Below are positions 45,753 to 55,029 of a stretch of DNA of 64,000 nt, piece by piece (position 1 is the stretch's first letter; the number at the start of each line of letters is the position of its first letter). This DNA comes from Caulobacter vibrioides (GTDB lineage Bacteria; Pseudomonadota; Alphaproteobacteria; Caulobacterales; Caulobacteraceae). The stretch is taken from the NCBI RefSeq assembly GCF_002858865.1, contig NZ_PJRR01000012.1, forward strand, positions 62,001-126,000. Reading direction: 5' to 3'. A program made the translations under genes and the position numbers. A model generated the notes under the pieces. The model had not been told where the DNA came from. It searched no databases and saw only the letters and a list, made by a program, of their open reading frames with translations.

Positions 45753-46169
45753 ATGCGCCGAGATCGCCTTCTGTCCCTCGCCCTGCTGGCCGTGCTTTCC
45801 ACGGCTCCCCTGCTCGCGCCCACGCCGGCCCTCGCCGGCAAGGGCAAGGACGACAAGAAAGAGCAGGTCACCTATTTCGCGCTGGCGCCGATCAACGCCG
45901 TCATCCTGCGACGCGATGGTCGTCGTGGCGTGATGACGGTCGAGACGGGCCTGGAGATCAAGGACGCCAAGCTGATGGAACGCGCCCAGGCCTCGACGCC
46001 CCGCTTGCGCGCAGCCTTCGCCCAGACCTTGATGGTCTACGCCGCCGGCCTGCGCGGCGGCGCGCCGCCGGACATCGATCATATGGGCCGCGAGTTGCAG
46101 AAGACCGCCGACCAGGTGCTGGGCAAGCCGGGCTCGAAGGTTCTGCTGACCTCGGCGATGGTCAACTAG
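45753..46169 (+). CDS. Secreted FliL-like hypothetical protein
   Basis: The 138-residue protein has an N-terminal hydrophobic segment with an Ala-x-Ala type cleavage site (PALAG). It then has VTYFALAPINAVILRRDGRR, VETGLEIKDAKLMERAQAST, PRLRAAFAQTL and VLGKPGSKVLLTSAMVN. The order of hydrophobic and Pro-Arg positions (a strand, a second strand, P-x-L-R, then the C-terminal strand) resembles the FliL periplasmic domain. Position beside flmA-flmB fits a flagellar or motility role. This is inference from pattern only; I may be wrong. Confidence 0.7.
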   Translation: MRRDRLLSLALLAVLSTAPLLAPTPALAGKGKDDKKEQVTYFALAPINAVILRRDGRRGVMTVETGLEIKDAKLMERAQASTPRLRAAFAQTLMVYAAGLRGGAPPDIDHMGRELQKTADQVLGKPGSKVLLTSAMVN

Positions 46170-46651
46170 ATCTTGGCCTTGCGGCGCGCGCGAAAGAAGC
46201 CGCGCAACAGATCCGCGCTCTCGTCGGCCAGGACGCCGCCGGTCACCTCGGGCCGCCAATGGCAGGTCGGTTGGGCGAAGAATTTCGGACCATGCACCAC
46301 GGCGCCGCCCTTCGGGTCGTCGGCCCCGAACACCACCCGCCCGATCCGCGCATGGCTGATCGCCCCGGCGCACATGGCGCAGGGCTCCAGGGTCACCACC
46401 AGCGTCAGGTCCGTCAGGCGGTAGTTGCCGAGCTTGGCGGCCGCCGCGCGCATGGCGGCGATCTCGGCGTGGGCGGTGGGGTCATGGGCCGCGATCGGGC
46501 CGTTGCCGGCGGTCGCGATCACCTCGCCCGTGCGGGGATCCAGGATCACCGCTCCGACCGGCGTTTCGCCGGCCTCGGCTGCCGCGCGCGCGGCGTCGAG
46601 CGCCAGGCGCATCATGCGGTGGTCTTGATCCTCGCTCTCATCAGTGCGCAT
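46166..46651 (-). CDS. tadA: tRNA-specific adenosine deaminase TadA
   Basis: TadA converts adenosine 34 of tRNA(Arg) to inosine. The 161-residue protein has zinc ligands HAE (His61, catalytic Glu63) in PTAHAEIAAM and PCAMC (Cys91 and Cys94) in LEPCAMCAGAISHARIGRVV. The ATG at 46651 is used; an ATG at 46669 would add six residues. A longer frame upstream overlaps rluB on the opposite strand and is spurious. Divergent from rluB. Confidence 0.94.
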   Translation of the reverse strand: MRTDESEDQDHRMMRLALDAARAAAEAGETPVGAVILDPRTGEVIATAGNGPIAAHDPTAHAEIAAMRAAAAKLGNYRLTDLTLVVTLEPCAMCAGAISHARIGRVVFGADDPKGGAVVHGPKFFAQPTCHWRPEVTGGVLADESADLLRGFFRARRKAKI

Positions 46652-46702
46652 TAGAAACCGAAAGCCCATCGAGAGATGCGCCCAGCCCAAGAAGGACGCG
46701 CC

Positions 46703-47941
46703 ATGACCAAACCCCACGATCCCCTGTACGAGCCTCACCTCGACGGTCAAGACGGAGATCTCGACGGCGGCCCCGGCGAGCGGGTCGCCAAGGCCCTGGC
46801 GCGGGCCGGCGTCGCCTCGCGGCGCGAGGTCGAGCGCTTGATCGAAGCGGGCCGTGTGGCGATCAACGGCAAGGTGCTGACGACGCCGGCGGTCAAGGTC
46901 GCGCCTGGCGATTTCCTCACCGTCGACGGCCAGTTGGTGGCCGAGCGCGAGCCGACGCGGATCTTCCGCTACCACAAGCCCACCGGCCTGATGACCACCC
47001 ACCATGATCCGAAGGGTCGGCCGACGGTTTTCGGCGCGCTGCCCAAGGACCTGCCACGCCTGATCTCGGTCGGTCGCCTGGACTTGAACTCCGAGGGTCT
47101 GCTGCTGCTGACCAATGACGGCGAACTGTCGCGCGCGCTTGAGACGCCCAGCAACGCCTGGGTCCGCCGCTATCGTGCCCGGGCTTTCGGCGACACGACC
47201 CAGGCCAAGCTCGACAAGCTGAAGGACGGCGTCACCATCGAGGGCGTCACCTATGGGGCGATCGAGGCCAAGCTCGACAAGGCCCATGAAAAGGCCGGGG
47301 GCGGCAAGAACGTGTGGATCACGGTGAGCCTGTCGGAAGGCAAGAACCGCGAAGTCCGCAAGGTGCTCGAGTCGATCGGCCTGAAGGTCAATCGTCTGAT
47401 CCGCCTGTCCTACGGCCCCTTCGCCCTGGGGACTCTGGCCGCCGGTCAGATCGAGGAGGTCGGCCCGCGCGTCATTCGCGAGCTGCTCGAAGGCGTTGTC
47501 TCGCCCGAGAACATGCCGACCGGCGACCGGCCCAAGTTCGCGGGGATCGCCAACCCCACCAAGGCCCCGGGCACCGAAGGCGGGGGCGAACTGCAACGCC
47601 GGGGCGCGCCGCGCGCCGATCGGGCGGTGATCCTGGACACGCCGGAGAAGCCCGAGAAGCCGGTCTACAAGCCCGGTTGGGCCAAGCCGAAGAAGAAGGC
47701 CTCGCCCCACGGTCCGCCCAAGGGCGCCGGCAAGGGTCCGGCGAAGGGTCCTGCCAAGGTCAAGCGTCCGGCCAAGTCGATCGAGAGCAAGTTCATCGAC
47801 ATCGGCAAGCCCGCTGTACGCGGGAAGCCGGCCGCGCCCCGTCCGGGCGCAAAGCCGGCCGACGGCGCGGCGCGGCGTCTCTCGGAACGCCCCGGCAAGC
47901 CGACGACGCGCTCAGGCCCTCCGCGCGGCCCCAAACGCTGA
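46703..47941 (+). CDS. rluB: 23S rRNA pseudouridine synthase RluB-like
   Basis: A RsuA/RluB-family pseudouridine synthase of 412 residues. The S4 domain (residues 18-65) has RVAKALARAGVASRREVERL. The catalytic Asp is in SVGRLDLNSEGLLLLTNDG. The C-terminal quarter is a Lys/Pro/Gly-rich tail with KPVYKPGWAKPKKKASPH, likely RNA-binding. gaagga lies upstream of the ATG; the preceding nine codons are excluded. RluB or RluE/F specificity is not certain from sequence alone. Confidence 0.88.
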   Translation: MTKPHDPLYEPHLDGQDGDLDGGPGERVAKALARAGVASRREVERLIEAGRVAINGKVLTTPAVKVAPGDFLTVDGQLVAEREPTRIFRYHKPTGLMTTHHDPKGRPTVFGALPKDLPRLISVGRLDLNSEGLLLLTNDGELSRALETPSNAWVRRYRARAFGDTTQAKLDKLKDGVTIEGVTYGAIEAKLDKAHEKAGGGKNVWITVSLSEGKNREVRKVLESIGLKVNRLIRLSYGPFALGTLAAGQIEEVGPRVIRELLEGVVSPENMPTGDRPKFAGIANPTKAPGTEGGGELQRRGAPRADRAVILDTPEKPEKPVYKPGWAKPKKKASPHGPPKGAGKGPAKGPAKVKRPAKSIESKFIDIGKPAVRGKPAAPRPGAKPADGAARRLSERPGKPTTRSGPPRGPKR

Positions 47942-48916
47942 TCAGGCGGTGGCTGGAGCGGACAGGCCAGTCCAGCGTCGCAGGGCGGGCCAGCGCATCC
48001 AGAGTTCTGAGATCCCGATGAAACCAGCCAGCATCACCACGGCGCTGGCGACCAATCCCGGCTGAAACTCCCGCGCGGCGTCAGGCTGCAAGGTGATCGG
48101 ACGCAGCAGCAATACGATCGCGGCGTTATTGGCCGCGTGGACGCCGATGCCCAGCTCGATGCCGCCCAGGCGTAGCGCCATCCAGGTCAGCCCCGCCCCC
48201 ATGGCGGCGCGGAACAGAAAGGCGTCGAGATTGGGATCCAGGTGAATGGCCGCGAAGAGCAGGCCGTTGAGCGCCATCAGCGCGATCGGGTTGCGGATAT
48301 AGGCCGCGCTCTGCTTCAGCAGCCAGCCGCGAAGCACCAGTTCCTCGGCGGCCGAGGCCAGGATCAGCAGGACGATGGCGATGATGGCGTAGACCGACCG
48401 TCCGACCAGATTGGGCGAGACCTTCAGCACGGCCGGCTCGAAGACGTGGCCAGAGACCACGGCGACGAGACCGATCACCACCGCCATCACCACGCCGACC
48501 AGCACCAGTCCGCCCAGCACCAACCGCCAGCGCAGCGGCTGTCCGTCATTGATGTAGTCGCCGAAGGGCCGGCGCTGGATGGCGGCGGCGGCCATGACGA
48601 ACCCGATGGCCGCGCCCAGGTTCATGCCCGCCAGGCAGGCCAGGATGAAGAGCGACTGCGGCCCCGTAGGCTCGGCGAGATCGGGCTTGGAGAAGACCTG
48701 GAACAGGTCGGTGGCCGCAGCCGCGCCATCCAGACCGCCGACGACAAGCATGAAGGCCAGGATCGCCGCCAATGCGCCGAGCAGGCCCGTCACGGCGCCG
48801 GCGAGGATCCCGACCGGGATGACGAGCGCGGTCCGCCGCAGGTCGCGGTCGTGGGGCGACAGGTCGGCCAGGAAGCGCGAACGCCTCACGGTCTCCATCA
48901 GTCCGCCCATTCGCAT
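47942..48916 (-). CDS. CPBP family intramembrane glutamic endopeptidase
   Basis: A 324-residue membrane protein with CPBP (Abi) motifs. Motif 1 EELVLRGWLL (EExxxR) and motif 2 LFAAIHLDPN, plus HAANNAAIVLLL, hold the catalytic Glu and His residues. About eight hydrophobic segments. The N-terminal basic METVRRSRF is cytoplasmic by prediction. Members process or protect against peptides and are often of unknown substrate. It is convergent with rluB with no gap. Confidence 0.87.
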   Translation of the reverse strand: MRMGGLMETVRRSRFLADLSPHDRDLRRTALVIPVGILAGAVTGLLGALAAILAFMLVVGGLDGAAAATDLFQVFSKPDLAEPTGPQSLFILACLAGMNLGAAIGFVMAAAAIQRRPFGDYINDGQPLRWRLVLGGLVLVGVVMAVVIGLVAVVSGHVFEPAVLKVSPNLVGRSVYAIIAIVLLILASAAEELVLRGWLLKQSAAYIRNPIALMALNGLLFAAIHLDPNLDAFLFRAAMGAGLTWMALRLGGIELGIGVHAANNAAIVLLLRPITLQPDAAREFQPGLVASAVVMLAGFIGISELWMRWPALRRWTGLSAPATA

Positions 48917-49109
48917 CGCCTGTCCATCCTGCTCACGGGGACTAAGACGGGGCGACCGCGATCTTGTAAAGCGCGCGCTTGCCGCGCGACGCGGACGGCG
49001 GCACACATCCGGTTACGACTTGTAAGAGGGCCAGCATGCGCGATCAGGATTCAGGCGCGGGACACAAGCGCCGCGTGATCGCCCGTTCGGTTCGGGAAGA
49101 GGCCGCCTG

Positions 49110-49676
49110 ATGCGCATCGTTTCCGGCCAGTTTCGCGGCAAGGCCATCGCCGCCCCGCCCGGCGACGCGACGCGGCCGACATCGGATCGTGCGAGACAGG
49201 CGGTGTTCAACATCCTGGAGCACGCCGCCTGGGCCCCCGAGCTGCACGGCGCGCGGGTCATCGATGTGTTCGCCGGCTCCGGCGCCCTGGGCCTGGAGGC
49301 TCTGTCGCGCGGGGCGTCCTTCTGCCTGTTCGTCGAGACCGACGATGCGGCGCGCGGCGCCATCCGCGAGAACATCGACGCCATGCACCTGTTCGGCGTC
49401 ACCCGCGTCCATCGGCGCGACGCCACCGATCTTGGCCCGCGCCCGGCCAGCGCCGGCGCGCCCTTCGACATCGTCTTCCTCGACCCGCCCTACGCCAAGG
49501 GTCTGGGCGAGAAGGCCGTGGCGGAGCTGCGCACGCACGGCTGGCTGGCCCCCGGCGCGATCCTGATGTTCGAGCGGGGGCGCGGCGAGGTCGATCCGGC
49601 GCTGGACGGCTTCGAGCAGATCGACGCGCGCGACTATGGCGCCGCGCGCATCCTGTTCTTCAAGCTGACGGGCTAA
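49110..49676 (+). CDS. rsmD: 16S rRNA (guanine(966)-N(2))-methyltransferase RsmD
   Basis: A 188-residue Rossmann-fold methyltransferase. Motif I is VIDVFAGSGALGLEALSRGA, and the catalytic DPPY is in IVFLDPPYAKGLG. The N-terminal MRIVSGQFRGKAIAAPPGD is typical. It methylates G966 of 16S rRNA. It is divergent from the CPBP gene and near rluB, consistent with an rRNA-modification neighbourhood. Short repeats follow. Confidence 0.96.
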   Translation: MRIVSGQFRGKAIAAPPGDATRPTSDRARQAVFNILEHAAWAPELHGARVIDVFAGSGALGLEALSRGASFCLFVETDDAARGAIRENIDAMHLFGVTRVHRRDATDLGPRPASAGAPFDIVFLDPPYAKGLGEKAVAELRTHGWLAPGAILMFERGRGEVDPALDGFEQIDARDYGAARILFFKLTG

Positions 49677-49682
49677 GGGCTC

Positions 49683-49720
49683 GTCATTCCGGAAGCCTCT
49701 GAGAGGCTGTCCGGGACCCA
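49683..49720. repeat. Short family B repeat fragment
   Basis: gtcattccggaagcctctga then gaggctgtccgggaccca shows the family B ends (gtcattcc...gggaccca) with an internal agcctctgagaggct hairpin. It lies between convergent rsmD and the YjhX gene. Confidence 0.6.
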
Positions 49721-49733
49721 GAGGCCAGAAAGA

Positions 49734-50009
49734 TCACCAGGCCTTGGCGCCGACCCGGTTATCGAGTTGGGCGCGAAGGTTGGCCAGGCCCAGCCGGGTG
49801 ATCCGGTAGGGCCCGCCGTCCTGACTGGCGATCAGCCGCTTCCGCTTCAGGGACTGGAAGACGGCGACCGTGCAGTCGGTCAGCGCCCAGCCGTCGCGGG
49901 TGAGGCAGTCGGCCGAGATGATCCGGCCATTGTCATCACGTTCGAGTTCAATGCGGCCGCCTTGGGCCAGCGCGTGCAGCGTGCGTTGCTGCGGCTTTGA
50001 GATGTTCAA
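49734..50009 (-). CDS. YjhX family protein (UPF0386, described as toxin family)
   Basis: The 91-residue product carries the YjhX signature: [20 protein letters not shown], then [20 protein letters not shown] and [24 protein letters not shown] at 50009 places the start directly before NIS, matching the family N-terminus; the frame is open upstream without homology. YjhX homologues were reported as a toxin in E. coli K-12 (literature). No antitoxin gene is adjacent here. Predicted winged-helix-like fold, possibly nucleic-acid-binding. Confidence 0.85.
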
Positions 50010-50475
50010 GGGATTGTCCGAGAGATCGAGGCGTACGATCGCGCTTCCACCAAGCGGGAAACGCGGGCGGAGCGGGCCTGACGACTTTCGAACCGAGGTT
50101 CGGAGCCTGTTAGGCCCGGGCCTCGCGCACAATCTCGGACATGAACCACACAAGAGAGGTTGACGACGCAACCATGCGCCAAGCCGCGCCAAGGCTCAAG
50201 CACGCCAGGGCGCCGGCCCTCGGCAGACGTCGTTTGCGAGGCGATGCGGCGAAAACTTGCGCTCGCTCCAAGGGAGCGGCGAGCTCAGAAAGATGGCGGA
50301 AATAAAGCACTGATCATAAGCAAATCGCGATCATCCAAGTAATGACGCCGGGCAATCGATTGTAGAAAGATGAAAATCTCGTAATGCTATCGGATATGTA
50401 ATCTACATGTCAGGCTTGTAACTTGAGATGAATGTTCGGGGCGTTCAGACCTGTCGCCACTGAGGGGAACCAGTG
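50010..50475. other. Gene-free stretch upstream of a TonB-dependent receptor
   Basis: The first part (50010-50280) is G+C-rich and holds a 54-codon frame (50141-50305) without a convincing ribosome-binding site. From about 50300 it becomes AT-rich toward the receptor start, as expected for a regulated promoter. aggggaac precedes the receptor ATG. No tRNA or riboswitch is recognised. Confidence 0.55.
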
Positions 50476-52518
50476 ATGACCAAGACCATGCTTCTGGCCA
50501 GCGCGGCCGCCATTCTGCTGGCCAGCGCCGCCCAGGCCGCCGACCTGACGCCCGAGCAAGTCGCCGCCCAGGCCGAAGCCGCACAGCGGGGCGTGCTGAT
50601 CTTTCAGCCCGACTTCTTCGCCGCCCAGCGCCCCAACACCGCGCTGGAGATGGTGCAGCGGGTGCCCGGCTTCTCGGTGCAGGACGGCAGCGGCGCCCGG
50701 GGTTTCGAGGGAGCGGTCGGCAATATTCTGATCAACGGCGCTCGCCCGGCCTCCAAGAACGACACGGGCAGCAACGTGTTGTCGCGCACCCAGGCCAACC
50801 GGGTCGAGCGGATCGAGTTGATCCGTGGCGGCGCGCCGGGCGTCGACATGCAGGGCTATTCGGTGGTCGTGAATGTGATCCTGAAGAAGGGCGCCAACCG
50901 CCAGTCGATCGTGAGCTGGAACACCAGCCAGTTCGACGGCGGCCGTGACCTCTACGGCGGCAGCTACCAGTTCACGGCCACCGACGGCGACAAGAGCTGG
51001 GGCGTGACGCTGAGCGACGGCATCGGCAGCAGCGACTCCAATGGTCCGGGGACGAACATTCGCCGCGATAGTACCGGCAAGATCATCCGCGACGAGAAGT
51101 ACCTGAACGACAGCTGGGGCGGCGGACGCAGCATCCGGGGCAACTATTCGGCGCCCCTGGCCGGCGGCAAGATCGAAGCGACGGCCCGCTTTGGCGTTAA
51201 CGACTGGAATCAGTGGCAGACCCTGACTTCGGCGATCGCCGAGCGTCGCAGCAACTATGTCGATGACGAGCAGTCGGGGGAGCTGGGCCTGACCTACACC
51301 CGCCCGCTGGCGCCCAATTGGGCCCTAGAGACGCGGGCCATCCACAGCTTCGAAAACTTCGAAAGCGCCTCGACCAGCGACGAAACGCTGAACGGGGTCA
51401 AGGCGGCGCAGCAGCGCTTCACCGCCGAGGGCGACAGCGGCGAGTCGATCTTCCGCGCCCAGCTCCGCCACGATTGGAGCAAGGCCATCACCGTCGAGAC
51501 CGGCGGCGAGGTGGCCTACAACATGCTGGATGTGAAACAGGCCTATTCGGTCGGGGGCGCCGCCGTGCCGCTGCCCAGCGCCTCGGTCAAGGTCGAGGAA
51601 CTGCGCGGCGAGGCCTTCTCCAAGGCCACCTGGCGGGTCAATCCGCGCCTGACGCTTGAGGGCGGCCTGCGCCTGGAGACCTCGACGATCAAGCAGTCGG
51701 GCGATGCGCAGAACGAGAAGAGCTTCTTCTACGCCAAGCCCCGGTTCCTGGCGACCTGGACGCCTGTGGCCAACAACCAGCTACGCTTCCGCTTCGAACG
51801 GCAGTTGGGCCAGCTGGACTTCGACGACTTCGCCGCCTCGTCGGACCTTGAAGACGGCAATGTCTATGGCGGCAATGTCGAGCTGAAACCCGAGCAGCGC
51901 TGGATCACCGAGATCGGCTATGAGCGTCGCTTCTGGGGCGAGGGCATCTTCGCGATCACCTACCGCCATGACGAGATCATCGGCGTGATCGACCGCCTGC
52001 CCCTGCCAGGCAACCTGTCGGCCGTCGGCAATATCGGCGACGCCACTCTGGACCGGCTCAGCCTGAACATCGTGGTCCCGACCGACAAGCTGGGGATCAC
52101 GGGCGGCCGCTTCACCTTCAAGAACGACTGGAACGAGACCCACGTGAAGGACCCCACGACCGGCAAGGATCGTCCGATCTCCGGCGTGCGCCCGACCCAG
52201 GCCAATATCGGCTTCCAGCAGGACCTGCTGAAGTACAAGACCCAGTGGGGGATCAACTGGCTGCCGCTGCTGGGCCAGGGCACGTACGACGTCGACCAGA
52301 CCAGCGTCTGGCGCGGGGCGCAGTACTATGAGGCCTTCGCCGAGTACAAGCCGACCCCGACCCTGGCGATCCGTGCGCAGCTGAACCTGTGGGATGACTT
52401 CAGTATCCGTCGCACGGTCTTCGCCAACCGCGGCCCTAACCGCGCGATCGCCTTTGTCGAGGACCGCGCGATCAATCCGCGCACCTTCTGGCAGCTGCGG
52501 ATCCGCCAGACGTTCTAG
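50476..52518 (+). CDS. TonB-dependent outer membrane receptor
   Basis: A 680-residue outer-membrane receptor. The signal peptide ends LASAAQA. The plug domain (residues about 40-150) has ALEMVQRVPGFSVQDGSGA and RVERIELIRGGAPGVDMQG, typical TonB plug motifs. A 22-strand beta-barrel follows and ends in a C-terminal Phe (RIRQTF). It has no CarboxypepD-like N-terminal extension. The substrate (siderophore, sugar or other) cannot be read; no adjacent inner-membrane transporter. ATG at 50476 with aggggaac upstream; a GTG three bases before is alternative. Confidence 0.92.
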   Translation: MTKTMLLASAAAILLASAAQAADLTPEQVAAQAEAAQRGVLIFQPDFFAAQRPNTALEMVQRVPGFSVQDGSGARGFEGAVGNILINGARPASKNDTGSNVLSRTQANRVERIELIRGGAPGVDMQGYSVVVNVILKKGANRQSIVSWNTSQFDGGRDLYGGSYQFTATDGDKSWGVTLSDGIGSSDSNGPGTNIRRDSTGKIIRDEKYLNDSWGGGRSIRGNYSAPLAGGKIEATARFGVNDWNQWQTLTSAIAERRSNYVDDEQSGELGLTYTRPLAPNWALETRAIHSFENFESASTSDETLNGVKAAQQRFTAEGDSGESIFRAQLRHDWSKAITVETGGEVAYNMLDVKQAYSVGGAAVPLPSASVKVEELRGEAFSKATWRVNPRLTLEGGLRLETSTIKQSGDAQNEKSFFYAKPRFLATWTPVANNQLRFRFERQLGQLDFDDFAASSDLEDGNVYGGNVELKPEQRWITEIGYERRFWGEGIFAITYRHDEIIGVIDRLPLPGNLSAVGNIGDATLDRLSLNIVVPTDKLGITGGRFTFKNDWNETHVKDPTTGKDRPISGVRPTQANIGFQQDLLKYKTQWGINWLPLLGQGTYDVDQTSVWRGAQYYEAFAEYKPTPTLAIRAQLNLWDDFSIRRTVFANRGPNRAIAFVEDRAINPRTFWQLRIRQTF

Positions 52519-53297
52519 CGTGTGGGGAAACCCGCCAGAAAACCGCTGACCTCGGCGACGAACCAGTCGCGGGCGTCGCGGTGGATGTAATGGCCGCCCT
52601 TCGGGGCGGCCACCAGACGCGCGGCGGGCCAACGCTGAACCAGCTTGGCCTGCTGCTCGAGCCATAGCCCATCGAAGCCGCCCTGCCCGGTATTGGCGCG
52701 TGTCAGGATCAGGGTCGGCGTCGCACCGCCAGGCGTCTCAGCCTCTTGCCGCTCAATACGGTCCAGCGCTTCGACCTCGCGGCGCCCGCCCGGCGGAAAC
52801 GCGTATTTGAGCAGCGGCGGGAACGCGCACCCGCGCATACGCTTAGCCTTACAGGCCGCAGTGAAGCCGGTCGGCCGGGTTTCCTCCAGCACGAGGCCCG
52901 TGACCTCTCCCGGATTGCGGGCCGCGAAGTGGGCGGCGAACACGCCGCCCAGCGAATGCCCCAGAAGCACGGGCTTTCGCACCTTCAACGCCGCCAGCAG
53001 CCCCTTCAGCTCAGCCTCCGCCCGCTCGGCGTCGTGCACACGCGGATCATCGGCGCTGCCGCCATAGCCCGCCCGGTCATAGGCGATGACGCGCCAGCCC
53101 TGGGCCAGCCGGGGGCCGACCGTCTCGAACGTCTCGGCCCCGTCGCCAAGACCGCTGACCATCACCAGGGTCCGCTCGCCACCGCCCCATTCGCGATAAG
53201 CGACCTTGCGCCCGTCGACCGTCACCTCGCCGGCCTGCGCCAACGAGGCCGTCAGCACCAGGACGGCGAAAACGCCGCTGATCGTCAGCCCTCGCAT
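52515..53297 (-). CDS. Secreted alpha/beta hydrolase
   Basis: A 260-residue alpha/beta hydrolase with a Sec signal peptide (cleavage near ASLAQA). The nucleophile motif is GHSLGGVFAA, the oxyanion region MVSGLGDGAETF, and AYDRAGYGGS is conserved. The His is near AAPKGGHYIHRD and the Asp near EALDRIERQE or ILTRANT (uncertain). Periplasmic esterase or hydrolase of unknown substrate. Its stop overlaps the TonB receptor stop (convergent). It lies downstream of pgi on the same strand. Confidence 0.88.
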   Translation of the reverse strand: MRGLTISGVFAVLVLTASLAQAGEVTVDGRKVAYREWGGGERTLVMVSGLGDGAETFETVGPRLAQGWRVIAYDRAGYGGSADDPRVHDAERAEAELKGLLAALKVRKPVLLGHSLGGVFAAHFAARNPGEVTGLVLEETRPTGFTAACKAKRMRGCAFPPLLKYAFPPGGRREVEALDRIERQEAETPGGATPTLILTRANTGQGGFDGLWLEQQAKLVQRWPAARLVAAPKGGHYIHRDARDWFVAEVSGFLAGFPTR

Positions 53298-53305
53298 GGG
53301 ATCGC

Positions 53306-54925
53306 CTAGCGCTTCAGGCGCTGGATCAACCCTGCGGTCGAAGGGTCATGCTGGCCCGAAGCGCCGCTCTCCAGCTCCGGCAGGATGCGGTTCGCCATCA
53401 CCTTGCCCAGCTCGACGCCCCACTGGTCGAAGCTGTTGATCCCCCAGATCACGCCCTCGACGAAGGTCTTGTGCTCATAGAGGGCGATCAGGGCGCCGAA
53501 GGTCTGGGGCGTCAGGCGGTCGAGGAGCACCAGGGTCGAGGGCCGGTTGCCGGCGAAGGTTCGCTGCGGGGCCAGGGTGGCGATTTCGGCGTCAGAGACG
53601 CCCTTGGCCGTGAGCTCGGCCACGACATCGTCCGTGGTCCGCCCGACCATGAAGGCCTCGGCCTGGGCCAAGAGGTTCGAGAGCAGCTTCTCGTGCATGC
53701 CGGCCGGGCCTTCGTCCGACTTGGCGACGCCGATCAGCTCCATCGGCGTGATGTCGGTCCCCTGGTGCATGCACTGGAAATAGGCGTGCTGAACATTGGT
53801 GCCTTCGTCGCCGAACACCACCGTGGCCGTGCCGCGCTTGGCCGGCTGCCCGTCGGGGCCGACCGACTTGCCGTTGCTCTCCATCTCCAGCTGCTGGAGG
53901 AAGGCGGCCAGGCGGCGCAGGCGGTGCGAGTACGGCACGACCGAGCGGGCCCGGCGGTCCAGGCCGTTGCGATTGAAGATCTGGGCCAGGGCCACCAGCA
54001 CCGGCGCATTCTGCTCCAGCGGGGCGGTGCGGAAGTGCTCATCCATGGCCGCGCCGCCGTCCAGGAAACCCTGGAACGCGTCCCAGCCCGCGGCGACGGC
54101 CACCGAAAGGCTGACCGACGACCACAGCGAATAACGGCCGCCGACCCAGTCCCAGAACCCGAACACGCGATCGTCCGGCACGCCGAAGGCGGCGGTCTTG
54201 TCCAGCGCGGTCGAGATGGCGGCCAGATGCTGATTGGCCCCCTGCTCGCCCAGGGCCGCCACCAGCCAGGCCCGCGCCGCGCCGGCGTTGGCCATGGTCT
54301 CCTGGGTCGTGAAGGTCTTGGAGACCACCATGACCAGGGTCTCTTCCGGATCCATGTCGGCGGTGGTCAGGGCGAACTCGGCGCCGTCGACATTGGCGAC
54401 GAAGCGCAGGTCGATCGACGGCTTCACCGGTCGCAGGGCGTCCCACAGCAGGCGTGGGCCCAGGTCGCTGCCGCCGATGCCGATGTGCAGGATCGCCTTG
54501 AACGGCTTGCCCGTCGCGCCCTTGATCGCTCCCGAACGCACGGCCTGCGCGAAAGCCTTCATCCGCTGGCGGACGGCATCGACCTCGGCCATGACCGGCT
54601 GGCCCAGGGCCTTGACGTCCGCTCCCGCCGGAGCACGCAGGGCCGTGTGCAGCACAGCCCGGCCTTCGGACGAATTGATCGCCTCGCCGCCGAACATGCG
54701 GGCGCGCGCGCCCTCGACATCGGCCGCGTGGGCCAGATCGAGCGCGGCCTCAAGGCCCGCCTCATCCCAGGCCTGCTTGGAAAGATCCAGGTGCAGATCC
54801 GCCACGTCCAAGGTCAGAGCTTCAAGGCGTCCCGGCTCGGTGTCGAAGAACTCGACGATGCGCTTGTCGCCCGCAGCCTTGGCGGCGGCTTCCAGGCGGG
54901 TCCAGGCGGCGTCGAGATCAGCCAT
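53306..54925 (-). CDS. pgi: Glucose-6-phosphate isomerase
   Basis: Pgi interconverts glucose 6-phosphate and fructose 6-phosphate. The 539-residue protein has both signatures: KTFTTQETMANAGAARAW and the C-terminal GVIWGINSFDQWGVELGK. The catalytic Glu lies in the FQQLEMESNGKS region, and GDEGTNVQHAYFQCMHQG supplies a second active-site segment. It is followed by the hydrolase with eight bases between them. Confidence 0.96.
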   Translation of the reverse strand: MADLDAAWTRLEAAAKAAGDKRIVEFFDTEPGRLEALTLDVADLHLDLSKQAWDEAGLEAALDLAHAADVEGARARMFGGEAINSSEGRAVLHTALRAPAGADVKALGQPVMAEVDAVRQRMKAFAQAVRSGAIKGATGKPFKAILHIGIGGSDLGPRLLWDALRPVKPSIDLRFVANVDGAEFALTTADMDPEETLVMVVSKTFTTQETMANAGAARAWLVAALGEQGANQHLAAISTALDKTAAFGVPDDRVFGFWDWVGGRYSLWSSVSLSVAVAAGWDAFQGFLDGGAAMDEHFRTAPLEQNAPVLVALAQIFNRNGLDRRARSVVPYSHRLRRLAAFLQQLEMESNGKSVGPDGQPAKRGTATVVFGDEGTNVQHAYFQCMHQGTDITPMELIGVAKSDEGPAGMHEKLLSNLLAQAEAFMVGRTTDDVVAELTAKGVSDAEIATLAPQRTFAGNRPSTLVLLDRLTPQTFGALIALYEHKTFVEGVIWGINSFDQWGVELGKVMANRILPELESGASGQHDPSTAGLIQRLKR

Positions 54926-55029
54926 GTCGTCCTCACAGGTTTGGTAAATCGCTGTTTACGGACCCGGGCTTATCAAACAGGCGCCGCCGCGTCATGGCAG
55001 ACCAATGACGTTTTTTGCGGGAGCTCCCG

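Noticed and set aside
46652-47710. Long N-terminal extension of TadA overlapping rluB
   Set aside because: It lies antisense to rluB with biased composition. TadA family similarity begins only near 46651.
50141-50305. 54-codon frame upstream of the TonB receptor
   Set aside because: Very Arg/Ala-rich product, no convincing ribosome-binding site, and no recognisable domain.
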